The position numbers and the translations under genes were made by a program. This document shows, piece after piece, positions 9,700-21,536 of a DNA stretch of 64,000 bases. This stretch comes from Perkinsus chesapeaki (Eukaryota > Perkinsozoa > Perkinsida > Perkinsidae), in assembly GCA_013115145.1 (NCBI GenBank), contig JAAPAO010000052.1:1-64000 (forward strand), given 5' to 3'. A model generated the notes under the pieces. That model searched no databases. It was given only the letters and a program-made list of their open reading frames with translations, and was not told where the DNA came from. The first letter of the stretch is position 1, and each line of letters opens with the position of its first letter.

Positions 9700-11382
9700 A
9701 ACTGAGGTAGTAATAATGGTAAAGTCACTGCTGGCAAGTACTTCGATGGTGACTGAAGGGCTCTGGTCGTGGGCGATGGACCGCTCCAATAGAGTTGTGG
9801 AGATGTCGGCAACATGCCTCAGTGAAGGTAAGTGTTCGCCATAGTGCAGAGCTGTCTGATGCACCACTACAGCATCCAATAACAACACCTAATCCATTAT
9901 AACGGCATTAAGCACTGTTATGTACTTTACATGTAGTCGAGAGCTGCCAGACATGCCTTAGTCTTCGAGTAAGAGGGCTAAGATGATAAGGAACGTGCTT
10001 AACATCAGATCGCTGTAGAGCAGCTAGACATTGCTTCACAGCAAACATATCTATATTAACCGAATACCCTCATAGATGGTTACTACCAACATCACTACCT
10101 GCTAGTACAGTGGACTTTGGATGATCATCCGACAAGTCAGTAGTACCGGCTGTAGTTAGACATACGATGCTGAGGCAGCAACCAAATCATACAACAAGGA
10201 TACATAAGCCTACCAAAGCCGACTTAGCACCCTGCCTTCATCCTGAGTTAAATTGAACTCTATTAAGTGTTGATCAGAAAGTCTGAAAGTCTCTACTTCA
10301 TCGAAGTAGGGCACAGAAGCTTCCAGGGACGTCCATGGTGAAGACTACGATTAACAATGGTTACACCGAGCCCGATTGTTCATTCAATCCACCTCAGGTT
10401 GACGGCTACCATCACTTAGTGATGTGATGCGGTACTCGACATGCCGTCGATTGGTGCTTCTCGGAGATATAATCCCTGTAGCCCGATACCACTCCCTCGT
10501 CATGTTGGCAAGAATCTCACCTAGAGCCTGTCGACACCCAGTATGACCTTATGGCATCGCGCCAACGCCTACCGCATGCCTGCCATCCCCGTGTAGGATT
10601 ATACTGCCCGATTTACCGTTGATGAAGTCTATAGTGATACGGCGAACAGGGCTCTTAGGGCTGACGTAACTACCACTACACACTACCCTATATGTTAGCA
10701 CAGAGACATGCCCTACAGATCATCAATAGAAGCATGCCCATCCATTGTAATGCGACGACACCTTCCACCGGACAACAGGAACCTACCGACTATCTTACGT
10801 TTTGTTGTTGAGTGGAAGCCTAATGCAACAACCTAAACCAGGACAGCAGCCTGTAGGAAACGTGTCCCTTTATGAAGGCGACTGACGTTAGGTGAAGTGA
10901 TAAGAGATGTACAGTCGGTTAATGAGGAACTTTTGGTGCATAGCCAACCCTTAACAATCATTCGAGTTGAGGTGTTCTGAGCTCCTTTTAGAGCTGCATT
11001 GCGGTCAGGGAAGTACCTATTGCCATTCTACCCTACTACACGGCGGCCATTAGTGCTGCCCCACCTTATTAACCGTTCCCGACACGAGGGTACTGGATTT
11101 GTCAATGGTTGAGGTACATACAGACAGCATTCGACTGCCAGACGATGGATTAGCCAATGATAGAACTGAGGGATATAGGGATTATCAAACCCACTTCGAA
11201 TGAGATGTCATGTTTATTCGATATATGGCTGGAGTTATTACTGTCTCCTTGCTTCCAAATTCTTGACATGCTTGGGATAACCCCCGGCATGTAGATGATG
11301 CTAGAAGCACTCTAGACCTCCAATCAAGAAACACCAGAATTGAATATATAGGAATGTTATCTATCAGTGCTTTGGCAGACAT
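9700..11382 (-). CDS. F-box-like protein (exons partly resolved)
   Basis: The start at 11382 gives MSAKALIDNIPIYSILVFLD followed by WRSRVLLASSTCRGLSQAC. This matches the spacing of an F-box (L-x(6-8)-I-L-x-F-L-D, then L-x-x-A-S-x-x-C-R). F-box proteins bind SKP1 and pass substrates to SCF ubiquitin ligases. A 25-nt GT-AG intron (11166-11190) joins SHSKW in phase to FYHWLIHRLAVECC. Later minus-strand pieces, including ALKGAQNTSTRMIVKGW near 10.95 kb and HYGEHLPSLRHVADISTT near 9.8 kb, could be the substrate-binding part, but the joins were not resolved. A decaying gene is possible. Confidence 0.4.
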
Positions 11383-11430
11383 AATAAGGAACAGAAACTA
11401 AATCGATCGAATGGGCGCACGAGACTTACA

Positions 11431-11664
11431 TTATGCGCCGAATGGTCTGGGATTGAGGTGTCTCTTGATGTCCCGGGAACTTGACTTGGTTGGATTTGTG
11501 GTTTCTAGGGGTCTGCTGGACACTTTGTAGGGCAAGTAGGAAGTACTGTCCTGTGTCAGGAATAGTTGAACGCGGCTGTAGGGTCGGGGATGGTATCGGC
11601 GGTAGTGGATGCCGTAGAGTATCTTAACCGTTTCAACTAAGATACACTTCTGTAAAGGTACCAT
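11431..11664 (-). CDS. Short hypothetical ORF, doubtful
   Basis: A 77-codon minus-strand frame (starts MVPLQKCILVETVKILYGIH) lies divergent from the Pro/Gln-rich gene, its start 160 bp from that gene's. No similarity recognised. It may be a 5' exon, an independent small gene or chance. Confidence 0.2.
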   Translation of the reverse strand: MVPLQKCILVETVKILYGIHYRRYHPRPYSRVQLFLTQDSTSYLPYKVSSRPLETTNPTKSSSRDIKRHLNPRPFGA

Positions 11665-11824
11665 TTGATTGACTACGAGTAGAATGATACAGCCGACTTA
11701 AGACGGGATGGAAAGGTGGTGGTTTAGAGATGTTTTATGAGGATATGTTGTTGTAGTTTGTATAATTGTAGTGACCACCTCCGCCGTCGTCCCCTAGTCC
11801 CTCCTAAAGGCCACCGTCTACTAC

Positions 11825-13714
11825 ATGTTCGGAGAAATAGTTATAGAAGAAGGCTCATTCCAGCCGACCAAAACACGCAAACAAAAGTTATTGGATAAAC
11901 GAAAGAAGCGAGGGACTGCACCATCACCACCACCTGCTGCCGTTGCTACTACTGATGATAAATCAAAGCAACACCACCACGACAAGGAGCCAGTACGTCA
12001 GCAGCATGTTACTACTAAGGTGGAAACCGAAGCAACTGCGATACCTTCAACATCGCCTACAGCGACTAGTGGTGTTCCAGTATCAAAGCAGGATAATGTC
12101 CCTAAGGCTGCTGAGATTCCTTCTATTAACAATACCCCTGTCTCCCAGGCAAGCATGCCGCCTCCAGCGCCCCCAGGTGGCCGAGGTCCTCGTAAGGTTG
12201 TTCTACCGACTCCATGTGTTGGTGCTGGTCATACTACTAAGTGCACTGGTAAGGTTGCTCATACTGCACCATCCACTCCACCGAGGACTCATCACCGTCC
12301 AAAGCCAACTCCTCCAGTGGGTGAAGTCTGGCCTAATGTTTGGGATAATGCTCGGATTGCTCCATCTTATTATCGTCAACCTGAGAAGCAGCAGCATACC
12401 ACTCCTGTCATTAGTAAAGAGGTTGATACCCCTACTACTGGTAAGGATGTTGATGATGCTGAAAGGATAAGGGAATTATCTGAAAGTCCCAAGTACAAGC
12501 CGAAGGATGACATCAAGGATGTTCCCGAGGTTGATAAGCAAGAAAAGCATGCTGCTGCTGTTGACGACACTACGACTAAATTACCGGCTAAGAGCATACC
12601 TCCATCAACAAAGCCCGCTGCTCCTGCTCCTCCGTTGGCCATGCCTCCTCCTCCGCCACCACCACCAGTGGCACCTGCGAAGGTATCTACAGTACAGGCT
12701 GGTACAAGCCCGATGAATAGTATCTTGAAGCAGCCTCAAGCCCATCTGGTTGATGCCTCTGTGCAGACAGAGGCCCCGCGTCGGCCGGTTAGTAGAAGCA
12801 TCGAGACTCAGACGGATGCTGTAACTACGACGGAGTCTAGTACTGATATGCCTCCTACACCTCTGGTATATCAATCAGCAGCAGCAGCTGCTACCAGCAC
12901 CTCTACGATGAACCCATTCGGTGCTACTGTTGCTGCAGCAGCTCCACTGGGTATGGAGGGTTTATCGTCACTACTTCCTGATTTCCCCACGATTGCTGGC
13001 CCACCACCTGGTCTCTCTGGGCATGCTGATTCTGCTTATCCTCAGTCCGCAGCCGTCCAGCACCAGATGGGCGCCGCCGGTGGCTCATCCATTAGTGGTG
13101 CTGGTTCAGCGAATGCCAATACTGTTGGAACTGGAGGTATGGCCTACTATGATCCAATGAGGGTTTATAGTACCATGATTTCACTCCAGCAACAGCAACT
13201 ACAACAACAACAGCATACGTCATCGGTTACCCAGCAACAACAGCAACATCAGGGTAATCCAGCAGCGGCATTCTGGGCAGCAGCCAACGCCCCATCAACT
13301 ACACCTCCACTAACCTCGGTTAATATATTCGGTGGTCCTTCTTCGACTCCTAATGATCAACAACAGATGCTACTGCAGCAGCAGCAACAGCAGTCCTCCT
13401 CTGGTGATGGGTATCATGGACAACAACGTTATGAGACTAGTGGAAGCAACAGCAGCAACAACCGCCAATACCAACAATATGAACTTCACAATAGTTCTCA
13501 GCGTGATACTGGCTATGGTGGTCAGCAGCCCCGTGATGGTGGTTATGGTGGTCAGCAGCCCCGTGATGGTGGTTATGGTGGTCAGCAGTCCCGTGATGGT
13601 GGTTATGGTGGTCAGCAGTCCCGTGATGGTGGTTATGGTGTTCAGCAACAGCATTACCAGAGACATCAGAGTGGTCAGTATAGGAGTGGCAATAATAGTG
13701 GAAGAAGATATTAG
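11825..13714 (+). CDS. Pro/Gln-rich low-complexity protein with GGYGGQQ repeats
   Basis: One uninterrupted frame of 629 codons. The basic N-terminus (residues 1-35, ending KQKLLDKRKKRG) is followed by a long Pro/Thr/Ala-rich region with a polyproline run (about 275-285) and a Gln-rich region (about 455-550). Near the C-terminus is a tandem array of the decapeptide GYGGQQPRDG (30-nt unit, four full copies plus a partial one at about 13503-13640). The end is S/G/R-rich. Gly/Gln/Arg/Tyr arrays of this kind are typical of RNA-binding or condensate-forming proteins, but no folded RNA-binding domain is visible, so function is inferred only from composition. Unlike its neighbours it lacks introns in this frame. 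Upstream exons are possible; the Met at 11825 is the first in frame after the divergent promoter region. Confidence 0.75.
   Translation: MFGEIVIEEGSFQPTKTRKQKLLDKRKKRGTAPSPPPAAVATTDDKSKQHHHDKEPVRQQHVTTKVETEATAIPSTSPTATSGVPVSKQDNVPKAAEIPSINNTPVSQASMPPPAPPGGRGPRKVVLPTPCVGAGHTTKCTGKVAHTAPSTPPRTHHRPKPTPPVGEVWPNVWDNARIAPSYYRQPEKQQHTTPVISKEVDTPTTGKDVDDAERIRELSESPKYKPKDDIKDVPEVDKQEKHAAAVDDTTTKLPAKSIPPSTKPAAPAPPLAMPPPPPPPPVAPAKVSTVQAGTSPMNSILKQPQAHLVDASVQTEAPRRPVSRSIETQTDAVTTTESSTDMPPTPLVYQSAAAAATSTSTMNPFGATVAAAAPLGMEGLSSLLPDFPTIAGPPPGLSGHADSAYPQSAAVQHQMGAAGGSSISGAGSANANTVGTGGMAYYDPMRVYSTMISLQQQQLQQQQHTSSVTQQQQQHQGNPAAAFWAAANAPSTTPPLTSVNIFGGPSSTPNDQQQMLLQQQQQQSSSGDGYHGQQRYETSGSNSSNNRQYQQYELHNSSQRDTGYGGQQPRDGGYGGQQPRDGGYGGQQSRDGGYGGQQSRDGGYGVQQQHYQRHQSGQYRSGNNSGRRY
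13503..13640 (+). repeat. 30-nt tandem repeat array in coding sequence
   Basis: About four and a half copies of a 30-nt unit encoding GYGGQQ(P/S)RDG. The copies are nearly identical at the nucleotide level, including third positions, so the array expanded or was homogenised recently. Confidence 0.85.
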
Positions 13715-14277
13715 CAGAAATATTAGGAGGATGGGTTATGCTAATGAATAGAAGCTATTAGCTCCTTTGTTGTTGTTAAAGTACTATTTTTGAACCATTA
13801 AGATGATGATATAAAAGTATGGTGCTCTCTCTACTATTACTATTGATGATGTTGGTATTGTCTATCATGGCCAGTTCATCATCAAAGCTGATGTAGGTTA
13901 TCATTGATTGCCTTGCTCTGTCATTGACCGGGCTGCTGCTGCTACTGCTGCTGAGTACCCGTACTGAAGTCCGCCGACAGGTGTTATCGAGGGCTGTTAT
14001 AGTTTATGACTCGATTCATCATGACGACAGTGACTTCTGCTGCTGCATTATCACTCTCTATCTCGCTCCTGCCATATCAATAACATCTCCTCCTCTTCCT
14101 CCTGCTGCTGCTGTTTTTATTAGTCACCATTACATAGTATGATCCACTTGTAGCCATTTCGGCAACAATATCTATTTCTATCATACCATTCGATATTGTT
14201 AAGTCATCAGTCAATTAGCCATAGATACCCCAACCCAACTTAATGGCGTTCATCATTTAGGTTTAATAACTTAACAA
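13715..14277. other. Intergenic, with CTG-type runs
   Basis: Short trinucleotide runs (ctgctgctgctactgctgctg near 13931) and no recognisable gene. Confidence 0.5.
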
Positions 14278-16603
14278 TGCGTGGTGGTTATGGAGAGCCC
14301 ATGGACGGTTATGGTGACAATGACGCTGAAGATCTTCTCGAGGTTGATATGATCCCCTATAAGAATGACCGACGGAGAAGGCACCACCTGGGATGGTTGA
14401 GGTAAAGTGAATCTTGGCTTCACCAGCGCTGATAACACTGTTAGTGCCATCTACGAGGAGACAGGCTTGCACGAATTCGCCAGAACAATTCGAGATGAAA
14501 AACAGCGCAGGTTGGCAGAATCTTATAGGCCACGGTGAGCCATTAGCCGCTCCTAGAGACATTGTTGCTTAGGTAGATACCCTTGGCTTGATAGTATGGT
14601 TAAATCTATGGCATTTGAGGCGGTATTCGGTATTCTAATCATCATTAATTGTGTATACATAGGCCTTGCTGCTAACAACAACAACAGTGGTGGTTCCCCC
14701 TCAACTACTCAGTAGGCCTTTCACAGCCTTTACTGCTGGCAACTGCTGCTGCTGCTGTTTGAGGTCTGACTATTCCACTGCCGAACATTTCTTCACTGCT
14801 GTATTTTTTATTGAATGGATACTGAGAGTTACAGCTGGTGGATGGGTTTGGATGTTCGACTGTAAGCTACTACCACCACAAAGTCCTGCCTAAGTTTCCC
14901 TTTTCAGTGGCCAACTTTGCTGATTTCCTGTTGGTCTTTGTAACCGGTGTTATGGCAAATTGGTTTCTTGAGCCTCTTGGTGCAGATGTATCCCTCCTCA
15001 GAAAGCTTACTGTTCTTCGAGCCCTACGTCTGGTAAGGTTGCCATCTGAAAGTTACTGTCATCTAACTTATCCACCTCCACGGTTAGGTACGACTAGCAC
15101 GAGCTGTCAGATTGCTACCTGTCTTCAAGGAGATGTGGTTATTATTAAAAGGCCTTTTAGACAGTGTTTTATTGATGCTTTGGACCCTCATTATTGTTAC
15201 TGTGCTACTCTTTATGTTTGCTGTATGGGGGTAGGTCACTTGATTCACATCGATTGCTTGTTAATTCATTATCATTAGTGTTGAGATTATCGGCCGTAAC
15301 CCTGAGGTTGCTGCTGATCCTTTGACATCATCACTCTTTCCTACCCTCCATGAAGGCATGTTCACATTATTCCAGGTCAGCAGCACCAGCAGCAGCAGCC
15401 CTGCCTGTCACTGTTCTCTGTCCTAGGTTCTCACCCTGGACACATGGGCTGATACCGTCGCCCGACCGTTGATGGTACATTTACCCAGAATTGGTTTGTA
15501 TTTCGTGGCTTTTATAACAGTTGTGGTATTTGTAAGTCGTCCTCGCCGCCACCACCACCCAACACCTTCCCGCCACCAGTGCCCCCTCAGGTGCTCATGA
15601 ACCTTGTAACAGCAGTTGTGGTTGAGAATGCCTTTGCGATAGCTCAGACAGATGAGGAGCAGCAGGCACGAGTTAAGCAAGCCCAAAAGAGGAAGGTGCC
15701 CACGAGCTTCGCCTCCGCTGTGGACCTCAATAAAGCCTTAGGACATCCTTGACTTGAAGGATTTGTTCATGGAGCTGGATACTGACGGCAGCGGTGAACT
15801 AGACATCAAGGAGTTCAACGAGGCTCTTGGTAATCAGAAAGTAAGGAAGGTGAGGCTGTTGTGATGGGTTAGTATGACTCATTCAGATTGCTGATAAGAT
15901 AGCAAGTCTTGGTGTTGAACGGGAGGATATGCAAGATGTAGGAAGATAGTTAGCCTTCACTGGCATCTGACCTTATCAGATATGGGATCTTATGGATAAT
16001 GGTGATGGTCATCTAACCATTGAGGAGTTCACGGGAGGTCTACGTAAACTTAAAGGTGGAGCTAGACCGAAGGAGGTATGGAATATCTACTCTTACAGCT
16101 GTATGATATTCAAGTTAGGTGCTAGTACTCCTTAAAGGACTACGACAAGCTCTTGTTAATAGTACCGTACCGGTGTGTGACGACGAATATCATTATATTA
16201 GCCGTTGTCAGCTAATTCATTATCGGACCAAGTGTGGGACTTATGTGAGTCCATTGGAGATACAGTAGATGACTTGGATGATGTCCGGCATGATATCGGT
16301 GTAGCAGTGTCGGCCATTGCAGCTCTTAAGGGTCACTTCAAGGACACGTAGGCCTCACTTTGTTGTGGTTGTTACACTTGAGGTGGTGGCAACATCAGTC
16401 AGGGAATTCGTAGGAAGCAAACGACCAAGTCACCTGGCCAAGACGGTCCTTCAAACATCGAGGTGCGATTCAATCTGGACTGGATTATTCACGCTCCTCT
16501 CAGGCCTTCCCTCCGATCAACTCCCTGGCTGCGTCGTCATCATCATCATCACCTCTCAGAAGTAAGTCCGCCGTGTGCAGCACGGAGTCCTGTATTTGAT
16601 ACA
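14278..16603 (+). CDS. Single-domain voltage-gated cation channel with EF hands
   Basis: About a dozen exons separated by 40-60 nt GT-AG introns encode one six-helix channel unit. S1 is FEAVFGILIIINCVYIGL, S2 HFFTAVFFIEWILRV, S3 NFADFLLVFVTGVM. S4 has regularly spaced Arg (LRKLTVLRALRL joined to VRLARAVRLL). S5 is LLMLWTLIIVTVLLFMFAVW, the pore helix and filter MFTLFQVLTLDTWAD, and S6 ends VLMNLVTAVVVENAFA. The TLDTW filter with an acidic residue resembles CatSper, bacterial NaV and protist single-domain channels, so Ca2+ or Na+ conduction is likely, as a tetramer in a membrane. After S6 come an EF hand (DTDGSGELDIKEF), a degenerate one (MDNGDGHLTIEEF, Asp 1 replaced by Met), and a C-terminal helix (DDLDDVRHDIGVAVSAIAAL). 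The last exons to the stop at 16603 are less certain. The EF hands suggest Ca2+ feedback on gating. Confidence 0.85.
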
Positions 16604-16866
16604 GGCTCCATCAGACCGAGAGCTTCAAGTCATGCCGCGGCCAATACACCACCACTACATTTGCCTGGTCTTATTGAATCCCATACCTCCCCGTCCCTGC
16701 CCCGTCGTATGTCCTATTAGCTTTCCAGCTCTTCAGAGTTGCTAGTACCTCAATTAATATCATATCAGTTCCATAATTCATTTCTGGTGTTGCCTTGTGT
16801 GACAGCAGCAGCCAGTCGTCACCATCATCATCTCCGTCGTTCTTCGCTATCGCCCTTTCGTAACCT

Positions 16867-18931
16867 ATGTTGAGAGAATCGTCCCCAAGAACAGCCTCTA
16901 ACTCAATCCCTCCTGTTCGTACTGCTCATCGTCATCATTCCCGTGCTGCGAATGACGGAGCCCTCGCTGATGAGCTGCAGCCAATAGCAGCTCTACAACC
17001 TGCAAATTTGGCACCCACTTCGAGGCTCAATATCGAAGGACCGAGAAATTCTGTGAGCTACTCGCTGCTGCAAGCTGCAATGGTTATCACTAACTATGTG
17101 TTGCCGCTTTCAGGTGAAACTCACAATCGAGAAACCTTCGTTCTGGCCTATTATCCGCCGCGTACTCATCCTCGCCTTTGGATTCAGTTCATGTATCTTT
17201 CTGGCTGCTACTTGGTATGGCATAATATCCAACAACTCTATTAATACGTTTTATCAAATATGATAGGTTCGCAGAAGGCATAACTTGGATTTATGATGCC
17301 AATCTTGATACCTGGCCTATTGCTGAGTGCCCTGGGTTCATCATTAACACTAGGGACTCCTATGTTGATGGCCCACGGTAGCTGCTCCTGCTGTTGCCAT
17401 GTCCACCATCAACGACCGTTATCCTTCCTGCTGTTGTAGGTGCTCTACGAGTATTGCATATGCCGACAGCTTAGCTCGATATATGAAAAGTATTGGTTTG
17501 GTGCCTTCTGATGGCCGACCTGATGAGTACAAGGGTAAGTGCATTATACCTGATGACTTTGAGGATGACATTGTATGCTATAATAGAAGGCCATGTGATG
17601 CTACATGTAGTGGATACCTTACTTATCATCATAGTAAGGATGATGATATCGTTCTAGGTACAACATTTCCTGTCCCTGGAAGATGTCCAGATCCTGATAC
17701 TCTACCTTATATGGAGACGGTATCCATCTACAAACAGGTAAAGCTGCACCTGTTCACCATCGCTGATGAGCCTGTTGTTGATTTAAGGACCAATGTATGG
17801 TAATTCTTGGTGACAACCCTCTTCCTATGCCATTGTTGTTCCCGTGCAAAGAGATATCTATTGGCTCATATTGTGATTCTTCCTTCAAGATAACACCGTC
17901 CAATATGACTGCTATACGAGGTTGGACGCGCTACTGAACAAGGAAGTTCCAGTGATGAAAATGAATCTCTTCAGGCCTTATCTTGGGTGCCTGCCTTATA
18001 CTGGTAGTCTGGCTCATTGGGGAGCTCATCCTCAGAAATGTCGATATCAAGTTACGCAAGCAGCATGCCGAGGTAGACTCGCTGCTGGTTACCTGAATTT
18101 CCAGTATTATCTTATTTAGGGTATGGCAAGACAAGCCATTATACTGCCACCTAAAAGACGAGAGCTTCGAGCTATGCTGGAGGAGGGCTGGGCACTTGAA
18201 GCCAGCATCGCGGTAAGCTTATGCTTAATGTTTATATATAATCTACCGCTCCATCATTGTCAGGGTAGTGATCAAGCGAGCACTAGGGCTGGCTCTGATA
18301 CTCCTATGACTAGATAGTAAGCCTTGAGCGCTGTTTGCCTGCAACAGGTCTATTCCTTTGTCAGTAGCAGCTCAGTTTATGGTATGTATTACCCGGAGGC
18401 CTACCAGTCACCACAAATCATCGCACCACTGAGCACAGTTAATCAGCAACAACAGCAGTATATTACACCCCCACCAACTGTTGATAGAGCTCTCGGTGAA
18501 TCATATCGTTATTCGACACCATCGACTAGAATTGGATATTCCCCAAGAAGTATTTATTGCTTTATCCTTCAGCTTGGAGTTGGCTTTATCCAGGTTACTC
18601 TGTTCCAACTGGTGCTACCTCCAGCGCCTATGGAGCAGGGTATTCATCCTCTGCTTTCGGTGGGGTATCGTCATCAGCATCAAGGTTGTCTAAGAGCCAA
18701 ATGGAGTCAAGAGACCCAAGAAAGAGGCAAAGAGGCTATCGCTTGGTGTTACTATGCTACCGAAGTTCTCTTCAGATTCGAGTCCTGTGCATGGCGTCGT
18801 CGATTACGGCAATGGAAGGAACTTCAGAACCAAAAGAGATGGTCTTTTTCGAGCCGTCAGCTTATGAGAACTGTTCTCCTCAATACTTTCTACGTTGCTG
18901 TATGTCCTTTGTAACTTTGCTATATTATTAA
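16867..18931 (+). CDS. Two-TM protein with cysteine-containing luminal domain
   Basis: Starts MLRESSPRTASNSIPPVRTAH. An intron ending at about 17112 leads to VKLTIEKPSFWPIIRR and TM1 (VLILAFGFSSCIFLAATW). A domain of roughly 170 residues follows over several exons, with Cys residues (AECPGF, CSTSIAYAD, GKCIIP, CYNRRPCDATCSGY, GRCPDPDTLPYM, FPCKEISIGSYC), then TM2 (LILGACLILVVWLIGELIL) and a cytosolic tail with Q-run and Ser/Tyr-rich sequence. The Cys pairs between the TMs suggest a disulfide-bonded luminal or extracellular domain. A 23-nt intron (18550-18572) restores frame in the tail. The 3' end is ambiguous: a stop at about 18868 or 18931 depending on one last intron. No family recognised. 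Confidence 0.55.
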
Positions 18932-18978
18932 GTATATATTATCAGATTCTTGTCTGTACAATGTATCTTATTATATAT

Positions 18979-21536
18979 ATGTCACCGCAGAACAGTGCTG
19001 GAGGGGCGGATGCTCTCGAAGTGCTAGAAGGTGAGTGAAGTTGGTCTTCCTCCTCCTATCCTTCTTCATGTATTGACCAATATAATATCAGGCAATGTAT
19101 CCATCTGGGAGATCCATACTTGGCTTGATTTTATCATATTCATTGATGTTCTGTTGGATACCGGATTATTCCTCGCAGCAGCGATAACTGTCAAGTGGCC
19201 TCGTGCACCGGTATTCAGTCGCCATCTCCAGGTGAGTCCATAACACTTACCATTGATGCGTAATTATATATTAGGGCGCTCTGGAAAGTGTGGCACGTCA
19301 AGGAGTAGAGGACGGTCAGAATGGAGAGCACGGTGTAGGTGATGACTGGTCGGAAAGTAAGATACTTTCCTACCTTCCCTGTTTACACTGCTTCAAGGCT
19401 CATCTTCATCTGGCTCGCGGTTGTACTCTGACGACAGTGCTTCATCTGGCAGCAGTACTGATACTCGTAGCCTCTCCTTTGTGAGTCGCTACCGCATTGT
19501 ATTTGGATGTCAAAGCCCCTCGTTCAGGTACTCAAGCAATCCCTTACCCACGACTGTTGCCTGATGATTGCCTGCCACGAGTCTACGATGACTAAGGAAC
19601 GCTATGAACTTTTCAGTGGAACTCTCAGAGCTGCCCTTATGGTGACCATCGCTGTTTACTACTTGAATTATTTTAAAAAAGGTGTTCCCTCCATCTCATA
19701 TTTTTGTATGTGATAATGGTAACAGTCCAGCTCCTGTAGATGATACTCAGATGGCTACTAGAGAGGCCCATCCTGATATTAATTATATGTAGTCATCATA
19801 TTACTCATTGATATACGTATAACAAGGGTCATTTCAGTTACGTCCCCGAGGGTAACAAGACTTTCGCATTCTACTGGTGTAACAAGTTCTGGATACCATT
19901 CCTTGCGCGCCATTCTAAGGTGGCAGATTTCAAGTAGGATAGAACTCCAGTATGTCTAACATGCATCCTTCAACATCAGATACGCTGTTATTATTGATGA
20001 TGATGTCCCATTACCAGCAGACTTACACATTCCTCATGAGCATCTTCGTAACCATCCCGAAATCAAAGCGGTGGGTGGGCAGGATCATCACAGCAGCTAT
20101 GCGGTTTAATTGAGTGCTTAGGTCCACTTTCCCATTACAGCAGTCTCATCTCATGGTACTGGCAATATGCTAGTGAAGTGTCAAGACATTGAATACAAGC
20201 TGGCAGCGGTTCATAAGTTATTCCAGTAGCAACTATTCTTAATACCTTCTCAAATAGGACTTGTAACAGGTCATCACTTTCACGATGTCTGTCGTGCCAT
20301 GGAGCTATCGCTTTGTGGGAGCGTCGTGCCCTCGAGGCTATACTTTATGAGCATGATACAGTGTTCCATGGCGAAGACATGTAATGAATAAGCCTCATCT
20401 CGTCGTCGTCGTCGATAACCATCTTTGTTTGACCACCCGCTCAGGTATATGGGTCTATGTTTACTTCACCGCAGAGATGACTCTAGAATCATATCCTGTG
20501 CACAATCGGTGGTACCCACGTGAGTTGCTGCCCTGCTTATGTAGTTCATTGCATCCTATAAAGCTGGTTAGGTACGCCCCCGACTCGTTCCCTATGCTCT
20601 TCCGACAAAGAGTTAAGAGTTGGGAGCTAACAAGTCATCGCAAAACATTCACTTATATAAAGTGGGAGGGGGTTTATCCTCGTCATGATTTTTATATTGA
20701 AGCATGCTATCTTTAGGGAAGTCCTATCTCCAGCATCATTTTGCCATGCGGCATCATTGATTCTTAAACCTTACTTCCTGCAAGAGGTTCTTACTATATT
20801 GTTGGACTGGCTAAGAACATTCTTGCTTACTGGTAACTTCAACCACCACATATTCGAGTTTTTTTTATCTTTGTCGTACTCAGGTCTGCTTCTCCGTGAC
20901 TGGGTTGGCCTTTTGCTCATGACATCAGTGTTCACTTGTCTACTGTAAATTTTGTATTATTACGCTTTCTATACTATGTGTTCACAGATACATTCAGATA
21001 ATAATATTTCAGTTGGTCGTTCTCCGTCAAAGGAAAGAGCTTCGCAGCTCCCTACTCACTATCATACTCTTCCCTTGGTACCCCCTCACGACACTTTAGC
21101 AGAATGTTTAGTTAGTATAACTTGCAGGTACCGTCTCATGGGGCTCATGTTCCGGCTTTGCGCACTCTGTCAGAACTTACTTGTTTACAGTCACGACAGG
21201 ACTTTCCTTAAGATTGGTAGCAGCCTTATTTTGGAATTTCCGACCATCACAGTGGTTTAGGTCAACGAGAGGATGAGATCCGAGACATACCACCGTGCCC
21301 TCCTCACCCGGATGTTGATTGGTTCTCGATTTGGATTGAAGATGATCTCATCAGCTCCACTGCACTCTCAGAAAAGAAAGTGAGCCCTCGAATGAAATGC
21401 TATAGGAGCTGGACTGTTTGTAGAGCAATCGGAGACGGAGCAAACACAGAGAGACGAGGGGCTTGGGCGACTCTGTTGGGTACAAAGCAAACACCCTCCT
21501 TTCGTTCGCTTCATAGCTTTCGTCGCCTGTTTTAGG
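18979..21536 (+). CDS. Family 2 glycosyltransferase (chitin/hyaluronan synthase-like)
   Basis: A multi-exon gene for a processive-type GT2 enzyme, which would transfer sugar from a nucleotide-sugar to a growing chain at a membrane. After an N-terminal membrane segment and a Ser-rich loop come DCCLMIACHESTMTKERYEL, then VFPPSHIFVCDNGNSPAP (UDP-binding Asp), AVIIDDDVPLPADL (the D-x-D-type metal site), CHGAIALWERRALEAIL and HDTVFHGED (acceptor-side acidic motif). The Q/RxxRW-type motif appears as LFRQRVKSWEL, followed by C-terminal TM helices (LRDWVGLLLMTSVF) and an acidic tail (WFSIWIEDDL). Introns are 40-70 nt. The order of motifs matches chitin/hyaluronan synthase relatives, but the product cannot be read from sequence. 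The start Met (18979) lies only about 50 bp after the previous gene. Confidence 0.8.

Noticed and set aside
12203-12874. Minus-strand and alternative-frame ORFs inside the Pro/Gln-rich gene
   Set aside because: They are shadows of a low-complexity coding sequence with biased codon use.
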